The notes under the pieces are model-generated. The model was not told the DNA's origin. It did no database searches and saw nothing but the letters and a program-made list of their open reading frames with translations. A program made the translations under genes and the position numbers. From contig NZ_DASYDG010000045.1 of NCBI RefSeq assembly GCF_036499745.1, positions 94,046 to 158,045 of the forward strand: a stretch of 64,000 nucleotides of DNA, in the 5' to 3' direction. Source of the stretch: Pinirhizobacter sp036499745. GTDB lineage: Bacteria; Pseudomonadota; Gammaproteobacteria; Xanthomonadales; Rhodanobacteraceae. How positions within the stretch are numbered: the first letter of the stretch is position 1; the number at the start of each line of letters is the position of its first letter. This document shows positions 29,063-37,949 of the stretch, piece by piece.

Positions 29063-29329
29063 TCAAGCGTCCGCTTCGATCCCGGCCACGCCGCCCTCGG
29101 CATGGTTCTCGTGGCCGCCCACCCGCACATTGCGGCTGGGCACGACGGTGGAGATGGCATGCTTGTAGACCATCTGGCAAACCTGGTTGCGCAACATCAC
29201 CGCAAACTGGTCGAACGACTCGATGGTGCCCTGCAACTTGATGCCATTGACCAGGTAGATGGCTACCGGGACGCGCTCACGGCGCATGGTGTTCAGGAAC
29301 GGGTCTTGCAACGACTGCCCTTTGGACAT
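29063..29329 (-). CDS. hfq: RNA chaperone Hfq
   Basis: An 88-residue Sm-like protein that forms a hexameric ring and pairs small RNAs with mRNAs. It has the canonical opening MSKGQSLQDPFLNTMRRERV, Sm1 (IYLVNGIKLQGTIESFDQF) and Sm2 (MVYKHAISTVVPSR). A short acidic C-terminal tail follows (HENHAEGGVAGIEADA). The ATG at 29329 is the family start. It sits downstream of miaA, as in most gammaproteobacteria, and is preceded by a terminator-like hairpin in its leader. Confidence 0.99.
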   Translation of the reverse strand: MSKGQSLQDPFLNTMRRERVPVAIYLVNGIKLQGTIESFDQFAVMLRNQVCQMVYKHAISTVVPSRNVRVGGHENHAEGGVAGIEADA

Positions 29330-29356
29330 TTTTTCTTCTCCCCTCGCCAACCGACA

Positions 29357-29394
29357 GGACCGGGTAAAAAAGACGCCTTCCGGCGCCCCGGTCC
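29357..29394 (-). terminator. Terminator-like attenuator in the miaA-hfq gap
   Basis: On the minus strand, GGCGCC-GGAA-GGCGTC (29372-29387, one G-U pair, GNRA loop) is followed at once by six T (29366-29371), the form of an intrinsic terminator. An outer 8-base stem (29387-29394 with 29357-29364, GGACCGGG on the plus strand) encloses both hairpin and T run. It lies about 37 bases before the hfq ATG, leaving little room for a separate promoter. It may therefore attenuate readthrough from miaA into hfq. Confidence 0.6.
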
Positions 29395-29446
29395 CAAGTG
29401 CTTGGAATCTTAACTGCTTTTAAATCGCGTTAGAAAGCGGTCTGCG

Positions 29447-30406
29447 TCACGCCCCTGAAAGTGGGGTGAAAAGCCGGGTGGCGGCAGAGACGAAAGCCGT
29501 AAGTTCCGGGCGATCGGGGTCGAAAACCCGGGCATCGAGCTGGGCCCTGAGCCAGGTCCGCTGCCTTTTGGCCAGCTGACGGGTCGCAAATACGCCCCGC
29601 TCGCGGAATTCGGCCGCGGACGTGGCGCCGTCCAGGTGTTCCCATGCCTGGCGGTAGCCGACGGCCCGGATGGCGGGCAGGTCGGCGTGCAGGTCACCCC
29701 GGGCCCGGAGGTTGCGGACCTCCTCGATGAAGCCGTCGGTAAGCATCTGGTCGAAGCGCATGGCAATGCGTTCAGCCAGGAGAGCGCGGTCGGTGGGCAC
29801 CAGGGCGAGCTTCAGGATCCGCCAGCCGAAAGGCCGACGTGTTGATTGCTGCAGTTCGCTCAAGGGGCGGCCGGTGAGCTCGATCACTTCCAGCGCCCTC
29901 TGGATGCGCTGGACGTCACCGGGCTTGATCCGCTCGCCGGCGACTGGGTCAAGACGGGACAGCCGATCGTGCATTCCGGCCCAGCCCACCTCTTCAGCTT
30001 CGGTCGCCAGGCGCGCCCTCACGTCGGCGTTGGCCTCGGGCAGGTTGGAAAGCCCCTCGTGCAAGGCGCGGAAATACAGCCCGGTGCCGCCGACCAACAA
30101 GGGGATGTTGCCCCGGGCGGTGATGGCCTTCATCACCGGCACCGCGTCGGCGGCGAAATCGGCTGCGGAATAAGGCCGCGCCGGATCGCGGATATCGATC
30201 AACGCATGCGGATAACGGGCCTGCGTTGCCTTGTCGGGTTTGGCTGTGCCGATATCCATGCCACGGTAGACCAGCGCCGAGTCGACGCTGACTATCTCTA
30301 CGGGAAAGGCATCGGCAAGACGACACGCCAACGCCGTCTTGCCCGATGCGGTCGGGCCCATCAGGAATATCGCAGGCGGGCGTAGGTCGTGAGGCATGCA
30401 CGGCAT
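29447..30406 (-). CDS. miaA: tRNA dimethylallyltransferase MiaA
   Basis: About 319 residues from the ATG at 30406 (the ATG at 30397 gives 316; neither has a clear ribosome site). It transfers dimethylallyl to A37 of tRNAs that read U-starting codons. The P-loop GPTASGKTAL, the substrate motif DSALVYRGMDIGTAKP, and PLLVGGTGLYFRAL match the family, as do the C-terminal AVGYRQAWEHL and FATRQLAKRQRTWL. It is the first gene of the hfq cluster. Confidence 0.96.
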   Translation of the reverse strand: MPCMPHDLRPPAIFLMGPTASGKTALACRLADAFPVEIVSVDSALVYRGMDIGTAKPDKATQARYPHALIDIRDPARPYSAADFAADAVPVMKAITARGNIPLLVGGTGLYFRALHEGLSNLPEANADVRARLATEAEEVGWAGMHDRLSRLDPVAGERIKPGDVQRIQRALEVIELTGRPLSELQQSTRRPFGWRILKLALVPTDRALLAERIAMRFDQMLTDGFIEEVRNLRARGDLHADLPAIRAVGYRQAWEHLDGATSAAEFRERGVFATRQLAKRQRTWLRAQLDARVFDPDRPELTAFVSAATRLFTPLSGA

Positions 30407-30514
30407 GGTAACGGTTCGCAACGGATAGAAGCTTGTAGCGAAAGACGACATTCAAATCGCCGCGGAGTGCGTACCATCGATCTCATGCCCCCGGACAACA
30501 CGGAAGCGACAAGG

Positions 30515-30715
30515 ATGCGAAACACCACTCCCGACCGGGACACCATCGTGCGAGATGCCCCGTCCGCGGATGAACTCAACGCACACATCCGCGCCCGAAC
30601 GTCAAAGCTCTTGGCAGAGTCGGAAAAGATCGCCGCCGAGGCGCGCTGGTATCCCTTCGTAGCGGTCGCTGGGATATTCGCCGCTGCCGTCGGTTTCGTG
30701 AAGCTGCTCGATTAG
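30515..30715 (+). CDS. Small single-span membrane protein
   Basis: 66 residues from the ATG at 30515, with GGAAG nine bases upstream; an in-frame ATG at 30485 would add ten. A polar, slightly acidic N-terminal half (SADELNAHIRARTSKLLAES) with helix-forming character is followed by one C-terminal membrane segment (YPFVAVAGIFAAAVGFVKLL). The product probably sits in the inner membrane with its N-terminus inside. The function is unknown. Its stop codon overlaps the stop of the convergent S46 peptidase by four bases. Confidence 0.7.
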   Translation: MRNTTPDRDTIVRDAPSADELNAHIRARTSKLLAESEKIAAEARWYPFVAVAGIFAAAVGFVKLLD

Positions 30716-32874
30716 TGCCCCTTTACTGGCGGCACGCCCAGTTCACCTAGCAACCCTGGTGACGGATAAACCTTATCCATCAACCAGCGCATGTAGCGCA
30801 TGTCCACGTGGATCGCCCGCTTGTACCGTGGGTCGTACATCCAGCTGGCGCTAACCGCTTCCCAATTGCTGTCGAAGTTCAGCCCCACCAGCTCACCGCG
30901 GGCATTGAGTACCGGTGAGCCGGAGTTGCCTCCCGTAGTATCGAGGTTGGAGAGGAAATCGACCGGCAGGCTGCCAAGCTTTGTATCCGCGTAATCGCCG
31001 AAGTCACGCTTGCCGATCGCTGCCAGCAACGGCGCGGGTGCATCGAAGGGAATTTTTCCGGTGTTCTTTTCCACGATGCCCTCGACGGTAGTCAGGGGTG
31101 CATAGGTCACCGCGTCGCGAGCCTTGAGCGGCGTGACCTTGCCGTAGCTCACACGAAGCGTGCCATTGGCATCGGGGTACACCGCCTTGCCCTGCGATTG
31201 CCGATATGCGATCAAGGCATGCATGTAGGTCGGCCGCAGGCGCATCAGGTCGCCTTCGCGCGCTTTGCGTTCGTCATCCATGCGCAGCACGGCGGGACGC
31301 AGGGCACGCGCCAGTACCAGCAGCGCGTCGTCGGCGCCGGCCACTTCGCCCGGCGCCTGGTCAAACCACTTCAGGCGAGTGGTTTCGTCCCCCAGTTTCG
31401 TGGCGCCATATACCTTGTCCATGGCTATTTTCAGCGCCTCAGGCGTACGTCCGAAGGCCTTGTCGAACTCAGGCAAGCGCTCGTCGTCGGGCAGTTTCTG
31501 ATATCGCTCCAGCACCACGGCGAGCAGCGCTTTCTCCACCGCCGGCTGGTAGCGGCGCGAGACCTGCTTCAACTGGCTGCGGATCAACTCCTCGTCGCGC
31601 TTCTGGTAACCGGTTTCCCTTTCGGCATCGGGCTTGGCACGTTCCACCGCCAGTCGATCGATTGACAGCGCCGCACGCAGCAGCTGGGTCTGAGAGGTAA
31701 GCACGCCCAGCAATAAATCGCGCGCGCGCACGCCCTTGCCGGCATCAAGCACACCCGATAGAGCGTCGATGCCACTGCGGGTAGATGCTCCATCGGGCCG
31801 CGCCGCAAGCCACGCCAGCATCGCTTTCTCGTCATTGGCTCGCACAATGACCGCATCGCTGCGGTGCAAGCCTTCCAGCTCGCCTGAGTAACGCTTGCTC
31901 ACGTTCTTGAGCGATTGCAGTTGCGAGGCGTAACGGATCTCCGCGTCCTTGTCATGTTTGCCGGCGGTTTCGATCACGTCCTGAAGTTGAGCGAGTAGGT
32001 CCACCGTGGTCGGAAGGCGCCACTGGACCTGGTCGGCGAACTCACCAGCGGTGCGATGGCGATAGGTGGTGCCCGGGTAACCGGCCAGCATGACGAAGTC
32101 GCCCTCGGCCACCCCACCATGGGCCACCTGCAGATGCGCCGGCGGATGGTAGGGCTGGTTGTCCGGCGAATAGTCCGCTGGCTTGCCGTCCTTGCCCACG
32201 TAGGCGCGCAATACGGTGAAATCGCCGGCATGGCGCGGCCAGACGAAGTTATCCACTTCATCGCCGTAATTGCCGATCGCCCGCGGCGGCGCGTACACCA
32301 GGCGCAGGTCGCGCAGCTCCAGTTGCTTCACCAGGTAAAAATCGGTGCCGTAGAACATGTTGGCCACCGAACACTTCAGGCCCTCGCCTTGCTCGCACTC
32401 GGCTACCAGCTTCTTGCTGGCCGCGTCCACGGCGTCGTAATAGGCCCGGCCCGTGGTGCCGCGTGCGCCGGCAAGCACCCGGTCGGTGACCTTGTCGAAG
32501 CCCACCGTCACGCGCAGCCGGTAGTCGGGATTGGCGGGAAGCTCAGCAGCCCGGTCGGCCGCCACGTAGCCCTGGGTGATCAGGTCGCGGTCGGGCTTGG
32601 AGTTGTACTGGATCACCCCGAAGGCCACGTGGTGGTTGGTAACCACCAGGCCGTCGGCCGAAACGAAAGCCCCCGTGCCGCCACCGATCTTGACCACGGC
32701 GGAGAGCGGCGGCCGGGTGAGGTCGGCCAACTCCGCTGGATTTCCCTTGAAACCGGCCTGGGCCATGGGTTTGGCGATGGAGGGCAGCTGCGAAGGCAGC
32801 CACATGCCTTCATCGGCGCGGATATCGGCGGCCAGCGCCATCGCGGCGCCCAGCACGGCAGTTCGGACTTTCAT
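30712..32874 (-). CDS. S46 family dipeptidyl-peptidase
   Basis: A 720-residue exported serine peptidase that removes dipeptides from the N-terminus of oligopeptides in the periplasm. A short signal peptide ends near IRA, and the mature protein begins DEGMWLPSQLP, as is usual in S46. The chymotrypsin-like catalytic residues are visible: the histidine pair in VVTNHHVAFG (residues 81-82), and Ser651 in TTGGNSGSPV. Eighteen residues after the nucleophile, where DPP7 has Gly and DPP11 has Arg, this protein has Ser669 (NFDSNWEAV). The specificity is therefore not simply assigned; a preference for uncharged or hydrophobic P1 residues (DPP7-like) is my guess. Confidence 0.94.
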   Translation of the reverse strand: MKVRTAVLGAAMALAADIRADEGMWLPSQLPSIAKPMAQAGFKGNPAELADLTRPPLSAVVKIGGGTGAFVSADGLVVTNHHVAFGVIQYNSKPDRDLITQGYVAADRAAELPANPDYRLRVTVGFDKVTDRVLAGARGTTGRAYYDAVDAASKKLVAECEQGEGLKCSVANMFYGTDFYLVKQLELRDLRLVYAPPRAIGNYGDEVDNFVWPRHAGDFTVLRAYVGKDGKPADYSPDNQPYHPPAHLQVAHGGVAEGDFVMLAGYPGTTYRHRTAGEFADQVQWRLPTTVDLLAQLQDVIETAGKHDKDAEIRYASQLQSLKNVSKRYSGELEGLHRSDAVIVRANDEKAMLAWLAARPDGASTRSGIDALSGVLDAGKGVRARDLLLGVLTSQTQLLRAALSIDRLAVERAKPDAERETGYQKRDEELIRSQLKQVSRRYQPAVEKALLAVVLERYQKLPDDERLPEFDKAFGRTPEALKIAMDKVYGATKLGDETTRLKWFDQAPGEVAGADDALLVLARALRPAVLRMDDERKAREGDLMRLRPTYMHALIAYRQSQGKAVYPDANGTLRVSYGKVTPLKARDAVTYAPLTTVEGIVEKNTGKIPFDAPAPLLAAIGKRDFGDYADTKLGSLPVDFLSNLDTTGGNSGSPVLNARGELVGLNFDSNWEAVSASWMYDPRYKRAIHVDMRYMRWLMDKVYPSPGLLGELGVPPVKGH

Positions 32875-32965
32875 GGTCTTCCTTGGGTTGTCCTGCTCCG
32901 ATCGCAGGATTTCACGAAACATAGACCGAACGTGGCCTTGCGGGCAAACCCACCCCCTCCCCTCG

Positions 32966-32971
32966 TATAAT
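32966..32971 (+). promoter_or_regulatory. Consensus -10 box upstream of tdh
   Basis: TATAAT lies 44 bases before the tdh ATG. No good -35 is found at normal spacing (TTGCGG at 32938 is 22 bases away), so an activator may be needed or the site may be chance. Confidence 0.5.
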
Positions 32972-33015
32972 CCGGGGTTTGGCCCGTACCCCGCGGGCGC
33001 CAGCCGGAACTCCCC

Positions 33016-34053
33016 ATGCAGCAGCAGACGATGAAAGCCCTGGTCAAGCGCAAGCCCGAGCAGGGCATCTGGATGGAAGAAGTACCGGTACCGGAGGCCG
33101 GCGCGAACGAAGTGCTGATCAAGATGGAAAAAACCGCCATCTGCGGCACCGACCTGCACATCTACAAATGGGACGAATGGTCCCAGCGCACCATCACGCC
33201 GGGCCTTACCATCGGCCACGAATTCGTCGGCCGCATTGCCGCGATCGGCCCTGGCGTTACCGGCTACAAGGTGGGCGACCGCGTCTCGGCCGAAGGCCAT
33301 ATCGTCTGTGGCCATTGCCGAAACTGTCGTGCCGGCCGCCAGCACCTGTGCCCGAACACCGTGGGCATCGGTGTGAACCGCAACGGCGCCTTCGCCGAAT
33401 ACATGACGATGCCGGCCTCCAACCTGTGGCCGATCCCCGACCAGATTCCTTCGGAACTTGCCGCATTCTTCGACCCGTACGGCAATGCCGCACATTGCGC
33501 GCTTGAGTTCGACCTGATCGGCGAGGACGTGCTTATCACCGGCGCCGGCCCCATCGGCATCATCGCCGCGGGCATCGCCAAGCACGTGGGTGCGCGCAAC
33601 GTGGTGGTGACGGACGTCAACGATTATCGCCTAAAGCTTGCTGCTGACATGGGCGCCACCCGCGTGGTGAACGTATCGAAGCAGTCGTTGAAGGAAACGG
33701 TGAAGGACCTGCACATCGAGGGCTTCGACGTCGGCCTGGAAATGAGCGGCAACCCCCGCGCCTTCGCCGACATGCTCGACTGCATGTACCACGGCGGCAA
33801 GGTGGCCATGCTTGGCATCATGCCGCGCGGCGCCGGCATCGACTGGGACAAGGTGATCTTCAAGGGCCTTACCCTGCAGGGCATCTACGGCCGCCGCATG
33901 TACGAGACCTGGTACAAGATGACCCAGATGGTGCTGACCGGCTTCCCGCTGCAGAAGGTGTTGACGCACCAGATCGCCATCGACGACTTCCAGAAGGGCT
34001 TCGACCTGATGGATGCCGGTAACTGTGGCAAGGTGGTCTGTTCCTGGAATTGA
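33016..34053 (+). CDS. tdh: L-threonine 3-dehydrogenase
   Basis: A 345-residue zinc alcohol dehydrogenase family enzyme that oxidises threonine to 2-amino-3-ketobutyrate with NAD. The catalytic zinc ligands are in TAICGTDLHIY (Cys43) and IGHEFVG. The structural zinc site is CGHCRNCRAGRQHLC. The nucleotide site is GAGPIGIIAAG. The ATG at 33016 has GGAA eight bases upstream and adds five residues to the usual MKALxK start. The product feeds Kbl, encoded one gene further on. Confidence 0.97.
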   Translation: MQQQTMKALVKRKPEQGIWMEEVPVPEAGANEVLIKMEKTAICGTDLHIYKWDEWSQRTITPGLTIGHEFVGRIAAIGPGVTGYKVGDRVSAEGHIVCGHCRNCRAGRQHLCPNTVGIGVNRNGAFAEYMTMPASNLWPIPDQIPSELAAFFDPYGNAAHCALEFDLIGEDVLITGAGPIGIIAAGIAKHVGARNVVVTDVNDYRLKLAADMGATRVVNVSKQSLKETVKDLHIEGFDVGLEMSGNPRAFADMLDCMYHGGKVAMLGIMPRGAGIDWDKVIFKGLTLQGIYGRRMYETWYKMTQMVLTGFPLQKVLTHQIAIDDFQKGFDLMDAGNCGKVVCSWN

Positions 34054-34080
34054 GGTAGCGCAAGCGCCCCGGGGAAGAGT

Positions 34081-34123
34081 GGGCAAGGGCACAACGGCAA
34101 ATTTGCCGGATCCGTCCTTGCCC
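34081..34123 (+). promoter_or_regulatory. Nested inverted repeat downstream of tdh
   Basis: GGGCAAGG (34081-34088) pairs with CCTTGCCC (34116-34123) around an inner palindrome, CGGCAAATTTGCCG. There is no T run. It may stabilise or end the tdh transcript. The remaining bases of the 188-base gap to the next gene show nothing I recognise. Confidence 0.4.
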
Positions 34124-34241
34124 CTACCCCCTCGAACCTGAGTACACTCCAGCCTGGGCAGGCCGGCAGTTCTCGGGACGTGTATGGCAGGCAGTACAGC
34201 CATACACCGTCGGTCCGCGGTGCAGCGGAGCATCGACCGTC

Positions 34242-37200
34242 ATGAATGACCCTATCGGCAACTCCCGCCTCGCGGCCGGCCGCGAACATGCCGTAAGGCT
34301 CTATCGCTCCCACCGCCTGCGCAAAACACTCCTGATTCTGCTTGGCCTGATCGTGCTATTCGGCGTGCTGGGGTTCCTTGCCGCGCCGTCGCTGATCAAA
34401 AGCCAGCTGCAAACCCGGGCAACGGCGATGCTTGGGCGACCGGTCACTCTCGACGCCGTGCACCTTAATCCATACACGCTGCGCCTGCAGCTGGACAAGC
34501 TGCATATCGGGGAAAAGGACGGTACCTCGCCGTTCGTCGACATCGACCAGGTGGTCGTGAACGCATCCTGGGGATCGGTCTTCCGCCTGGCGCCGGTGCT
34601 CGATGACTTGACAGTGCAGCACCCGCAGATCCACATCACCCGCACCGCGCCGCAGGCATTCAATTTCAGCGACATGCTCGACCGCTTCGCGGCCAGGCCC
34701 GGCGAACCACCCTCGCCGCCCACGCGTTTCGCGCTGGCCAATATCAGCGTGCATGATGGCGACATCCAGTTCGACGACAAGGTGCTCAACGCCAGGCATC
34801 GCATCGACCAGCTCGAACTGGGCATTCCCTTCATCGCCAACCTTCCAAGTCGCATCGACGTCTACGTGCAGCCGCTGCTGGCCATGCGCGTGGATAACAG
34901 CCCGCTGCGCTTAGATGGACAGACCAAGCCCTTCGCCAACAGCCGCGAATCGACGATCAACTTCAAGCTCGATCAGCTCGACCTGCCGCGCTATCTCAGC
35001 TACGCGCCGTCGAAACTCCCTGTCGCCATACCGAGCGGCGTGCTGTCGGGCCAGCTGCAACTGCATTTCGTGACAACGGGCGATGCATCGCAACTGCGGC
35101 TGGACGGCTCGCTGGCGATGGACGACTTCAAACTGACCAATCACGACAACACGCCGCTGCTGGAGCTTGGCCGGGCCACCGCTACGCTCAACGATGTCGA
35201 GCCATTGCTCTCGCGCTATCACCTGAGCGCTCTCAACCTCGAACGCGCAAACCTGCATTACACCAAGCTGCCAGGTGGCCACAGCAATTTCGACGCCTTG
35301 ACCGCGCCCGCGCCACCGACCAATCCACCAGCCAAACCGACGCAGGTCCGCATCGATACCCTGAGCCTGCAGGGATCGAAGCTCGACTACGCCGATCTCA
35401 GCGGCAAGGCCCCAGCGAGGCTCTCACTGGAAAACCTCCACGGCACCCTGCGTGGCGTATCTACCGTGGCGGGCTCTGCCGGCAGCGTGGACATGACAGG
35501 TCGAATGGCCGGCGGCGACATCACCGCGAACGGCAAGATCGACCTTGCCGGCAATCACTACACCGGCAAGGTCAGCCTGAAACAGGTCGCATTGGCTCCT
35601 CTGGTGCCGCTGGCGCCACCGATGTTCAACGGCGAGATTACCGACGGGTCGATCGACGCCGATGCCCAGCTGCAGGCCAGTTGGGGCAGCACGCTCAACG
35701 TGCACATGGAGCCGGCGCAGGCAAGCCTGAATCATTTTTCGCTGAGCGCCAAAGGCAGCCGGGCAACGCCGGTCGCCTGGCAAACCATGCATGCCGATAT
35801 CGCGAAGTTCGACATGGCCGCCGGCGAAGCGCGCTTGAACAGCCTGACCCTTGGCGGCTTGAAAGTGGATGTCCGGCGCCTGCGCAACGGCCAATTCGAC
35901 CTGGCCAGTCTCGTGCTCTCAGGCAAGCCGGCTCCGCGCGGTGCAGCGGCATCGCCTGCCTTCCATTGGAGCGTGGCGCATTTCGGGCTCACCGATGGCA
36001 CGGTCAACTTCAAAGACGACAACGCGACCGGCAAAAAAGCGACGTTGGCGATCAAGGCCGGCAAATTCGGTGTGGACGGCCTGTCGGACAACATGCGCCA
36101 GCCGATCAAGCTCGATCTGAATGGCGGCATCGGCAAAGGCACCTACAACGTCAAAGGCTCCGTCAAGCCCGAACCGCTGGTCGCCGATCTACGCGTCAAG
36201 ACGACACGCCTGGATATCGCACCGTTCGAATCGTTGATCAGCGTACCGTTGAACGTGCGCATCGTGAGCGCGCAGCTGGGACTGAACGGGCGTGTCCGGT
36301 ATTCCGATCACGGCAAGCAGCCGGCGCATATCGCCTATCAGGGCCAGGCCATGCTGGGCCGCGTACGCGTGCTGGACAAGGTGAGCGACGATGAACTCCT
36401 GCGCTGGAACAATCTGACCGCCGAAGGGGTGAATGTACGCATGGGCGAAGCTGCGCCCCATGTGGATATCGCCGCCCTGTCGCTCAGCGACTTTTACGCC
36501 CGCGTCATCATCAATGCGACCGGGCGCGTGAACCTGTCCGATGTCGTTGCCAATCCCGCCGAAACCGCGCCCGTTTCCATCACCCGTGCACAGGATGGGT
36601 CGACACCGCCGCCCGCGCCGGCTGCCAGCACCGCTCAGGTTGCGCAGGCTGCGCCCGCAAGCGCTTCGTCAGCGCCGGCGGGGCCGCCGCCGGAGATCCA
36701 GATCGGCCAGCTCACCGTGTCGCGTGGCCAGCTCAACTACACCGACAACTTCATCAAGCCCAACTACACGGCCAATATCACCCAGCTCAAAGGCAAGGTC
36801 GGCGCCTTCGGCACCGCCGCCGGCAACCCCCCGGCGGAATTGAACCTGGACGGCCAGCTCGACGCCAACGCGCCGGTGGACATCGCAGGTTCCATCAATC
36901 CACTGGCACCGGTGGCTTTCCTCGACATCAAGGCCAAGGCCGATGGCGTGGAACTCACCCACCTGTCGCCCTACTCCGGCAAATACGCCGGCTACCCGAT
37001 CACCAAGGGACGGCTCAATGTCGATGTGCACTATCTGCTCGACCAGGGCAAGTTGACCGCCGACAACCATATCTTCATCGACCAGCTCACCTTCGGCGAC
37101 CGCATCGAAGGCCCCGGCATCAGCCATCTACCCGTGAAGCTCGCCGTGGCCTTGCTTAAGGATTCGCAAGGCCGGATCGACGTGCACGTGCCAGTGTCCG

Positions 37201-37880
37201 GGTCGTTGAACGATCCGCACTTCAGCGTCGGCGGCCTGATCTGGCGCGCCATCGGGAACCTGATCGCCAAGGCGGCGACGGCACCGTTCAAGCTGCTGGC
37301 CTCGGCATTTGGCGGTGGCGGCAGCGGCGGCGGACAGGACCTTGGTTACGTGGAATTCGCCCCTGGATCGAGCACGCTGACGCCGGACAGCACATCGCGG
37401 CTTGAAAAGATCGTCAAGGTGTTGACCGACAAGCCTTCGCTCAACCTGGACATCGTCGGTCGCGAAGATCCGGCCTTCGACGAGAAGGGCCTGCGCCATG
37501 AGATGGTGGAGGATCTTGTCCGCCATGAAGCAGGCAACGACGAGGACAACACCGACCCGGCCAAGGCAAAGATGACACAAGAGCAGCACGACCATTACCT
37601 GGAAAAAGCCTACAAGCACGCGAAGTTCAAGAAGGAACGCAACATGGTCGGACTGACCAAGTCGCAGCCGCCAGAAGAAATGCAGAAGTTGCTGGAAGAA
37701 AACATGCCGGTCGACCAGGACGCCCTGCGGCACCTGGCCGAGCGACGCGCCGACGCGGTGCGTCAGTGGTTGCGTGGCAAGGTGCCGGACAACCGGGTCT
37801 TTGTTTCAGCGCCCAAGGTCGATGCCAAGGGCATCGACGACGGTGGCAAGACCACGCGCGTGGATTTCGGCCTGCATTGA
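34242..37880 (+). CDS. DUF748 envelope protein (AsmA/TamB-like)
   Basis: A 1212-residue protein with one N-terminal membrane helix (TLLILLGLIVLFGVLGFLAA, residues about 29-48) and a very large periplasmic part. The opening after the helix (LIKSQLQTRATAMLGRPVTL, then LNPYTLRLQLDKLHIG) is typical of DUF748. Members are repetitive beta structures related to AsmA/YhdP that probably carry lipid across the periplasm. An Ala/Pro-rich linker lies near residue 790, and a C-terminal segment (VEFAPGSSTLTPDSTSRL) resembles an OmpA-like domain. The function is inferred. It is unusual in lying between tdh and kbl on the same strand. Confidence 0.88.
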   Translation: MNDPIGNSRLAAGREHAVRLYRSHRLRKTLLILLGLIVLFGVLGFLAAPSLIKSQLQTRATAMLGRPVTLDAVHLNPYTLRLQLDKLHIGEKDGTSPFVDIDQVVVNASWGSVFRLAPVLDDLTVQHPQIHITRTAPQAFNFSDMLDRFAARPGEPPSPPTRFALANISVHDGDIQFDDKVLNARHRIDQLELGIPFIANLPSRIDVYVQPLLAMRVDNSPLRLDGQTKPFANSRESTINFKLDQLDLPRYLSYAPSKLPVAIPSGVLSGQLQLHFVTTGDASQLRLDGSLAMDDFKLTNHDNTPLLELGRATATLNDVEPLLSRYHLSALNLERANLHYTKLPGGHSNFDALTAPAPPTNPPAKPTQVRIDTLSLQGSKLDYADLSGKAPARLSLENLHGTLRGVSTVAGSAGSVDMTGRMAGGDITANGKIDLAGNHYTGKVSLKQVALAPLVPLAPPMFNGEITDGSIDADAQLQASWGSTLNVHMEPAQASLNHFSLSAKGSRATPVAWQTMHADIAKFDMAAGEARLNSLTLGGLKVDVRRLRNGQFDLASLVLSGKPAPRGAAASPAFHWSVAHFGLTDGTVNFKDDNATGKKATLAIKAGKFGVDGLSDNMRQPIKLDLNGGIGKGTYNVKGSVKPEPLVADLRVKTTRLDIAPFESLISVPLNVRIVSAQLGLNGRVRYSDHGKQPAHIAYQGQAMLGRVRVLDKVSDDELLRWNNLTAEGVNVRMGEAAPHVDIAALSLSDFYARVIINATGRVNLSDVVANPAETAPVSITRAQDGSTPPPAPAASTAQVAQAAPASASSAPAGPPPEIQIGQLTVSRGQLNYTDNFIKPNYTANITQLKGKVGAFGTAAGNPPAELNLDGQLDANAPVDIAGSINPLAPVAFLDIKAKADGVELTHLSPYSGKYAGYPITKGRLNVDVHYLLDQGKLTADNHIFIDQLTFGDRIEGPGISHLPVKLAVALLKDSQGRIDVHVPVSGSLNDPHFSVGGLIWRAIGNLIAKAATAPFKLLASAFGGGGSGGGQDLGYVEFAPGSSTLTPDSTSRLEKIVKVLTDKPSLNLDIVGREDPAFDEKGLRHEMVEDLVRHEAGNDEDNTDPAKAKMTQEQHDHYLEKAYKHAKFKKERNMVGLTKSQPPEEMQKLLEENMPVDQDALRHLAERRADAVRQWLRGKVPDNRVFVSAPKVDAKGIDDGGKTTRVDFGLH

Positions 37881-37949
37881 AAGACCGGAAATTGTCCCTG
37901 TCGTTGCCAGGGGCCATAATCGGGCTTTCCCCTCGATGGAATATTCCCC

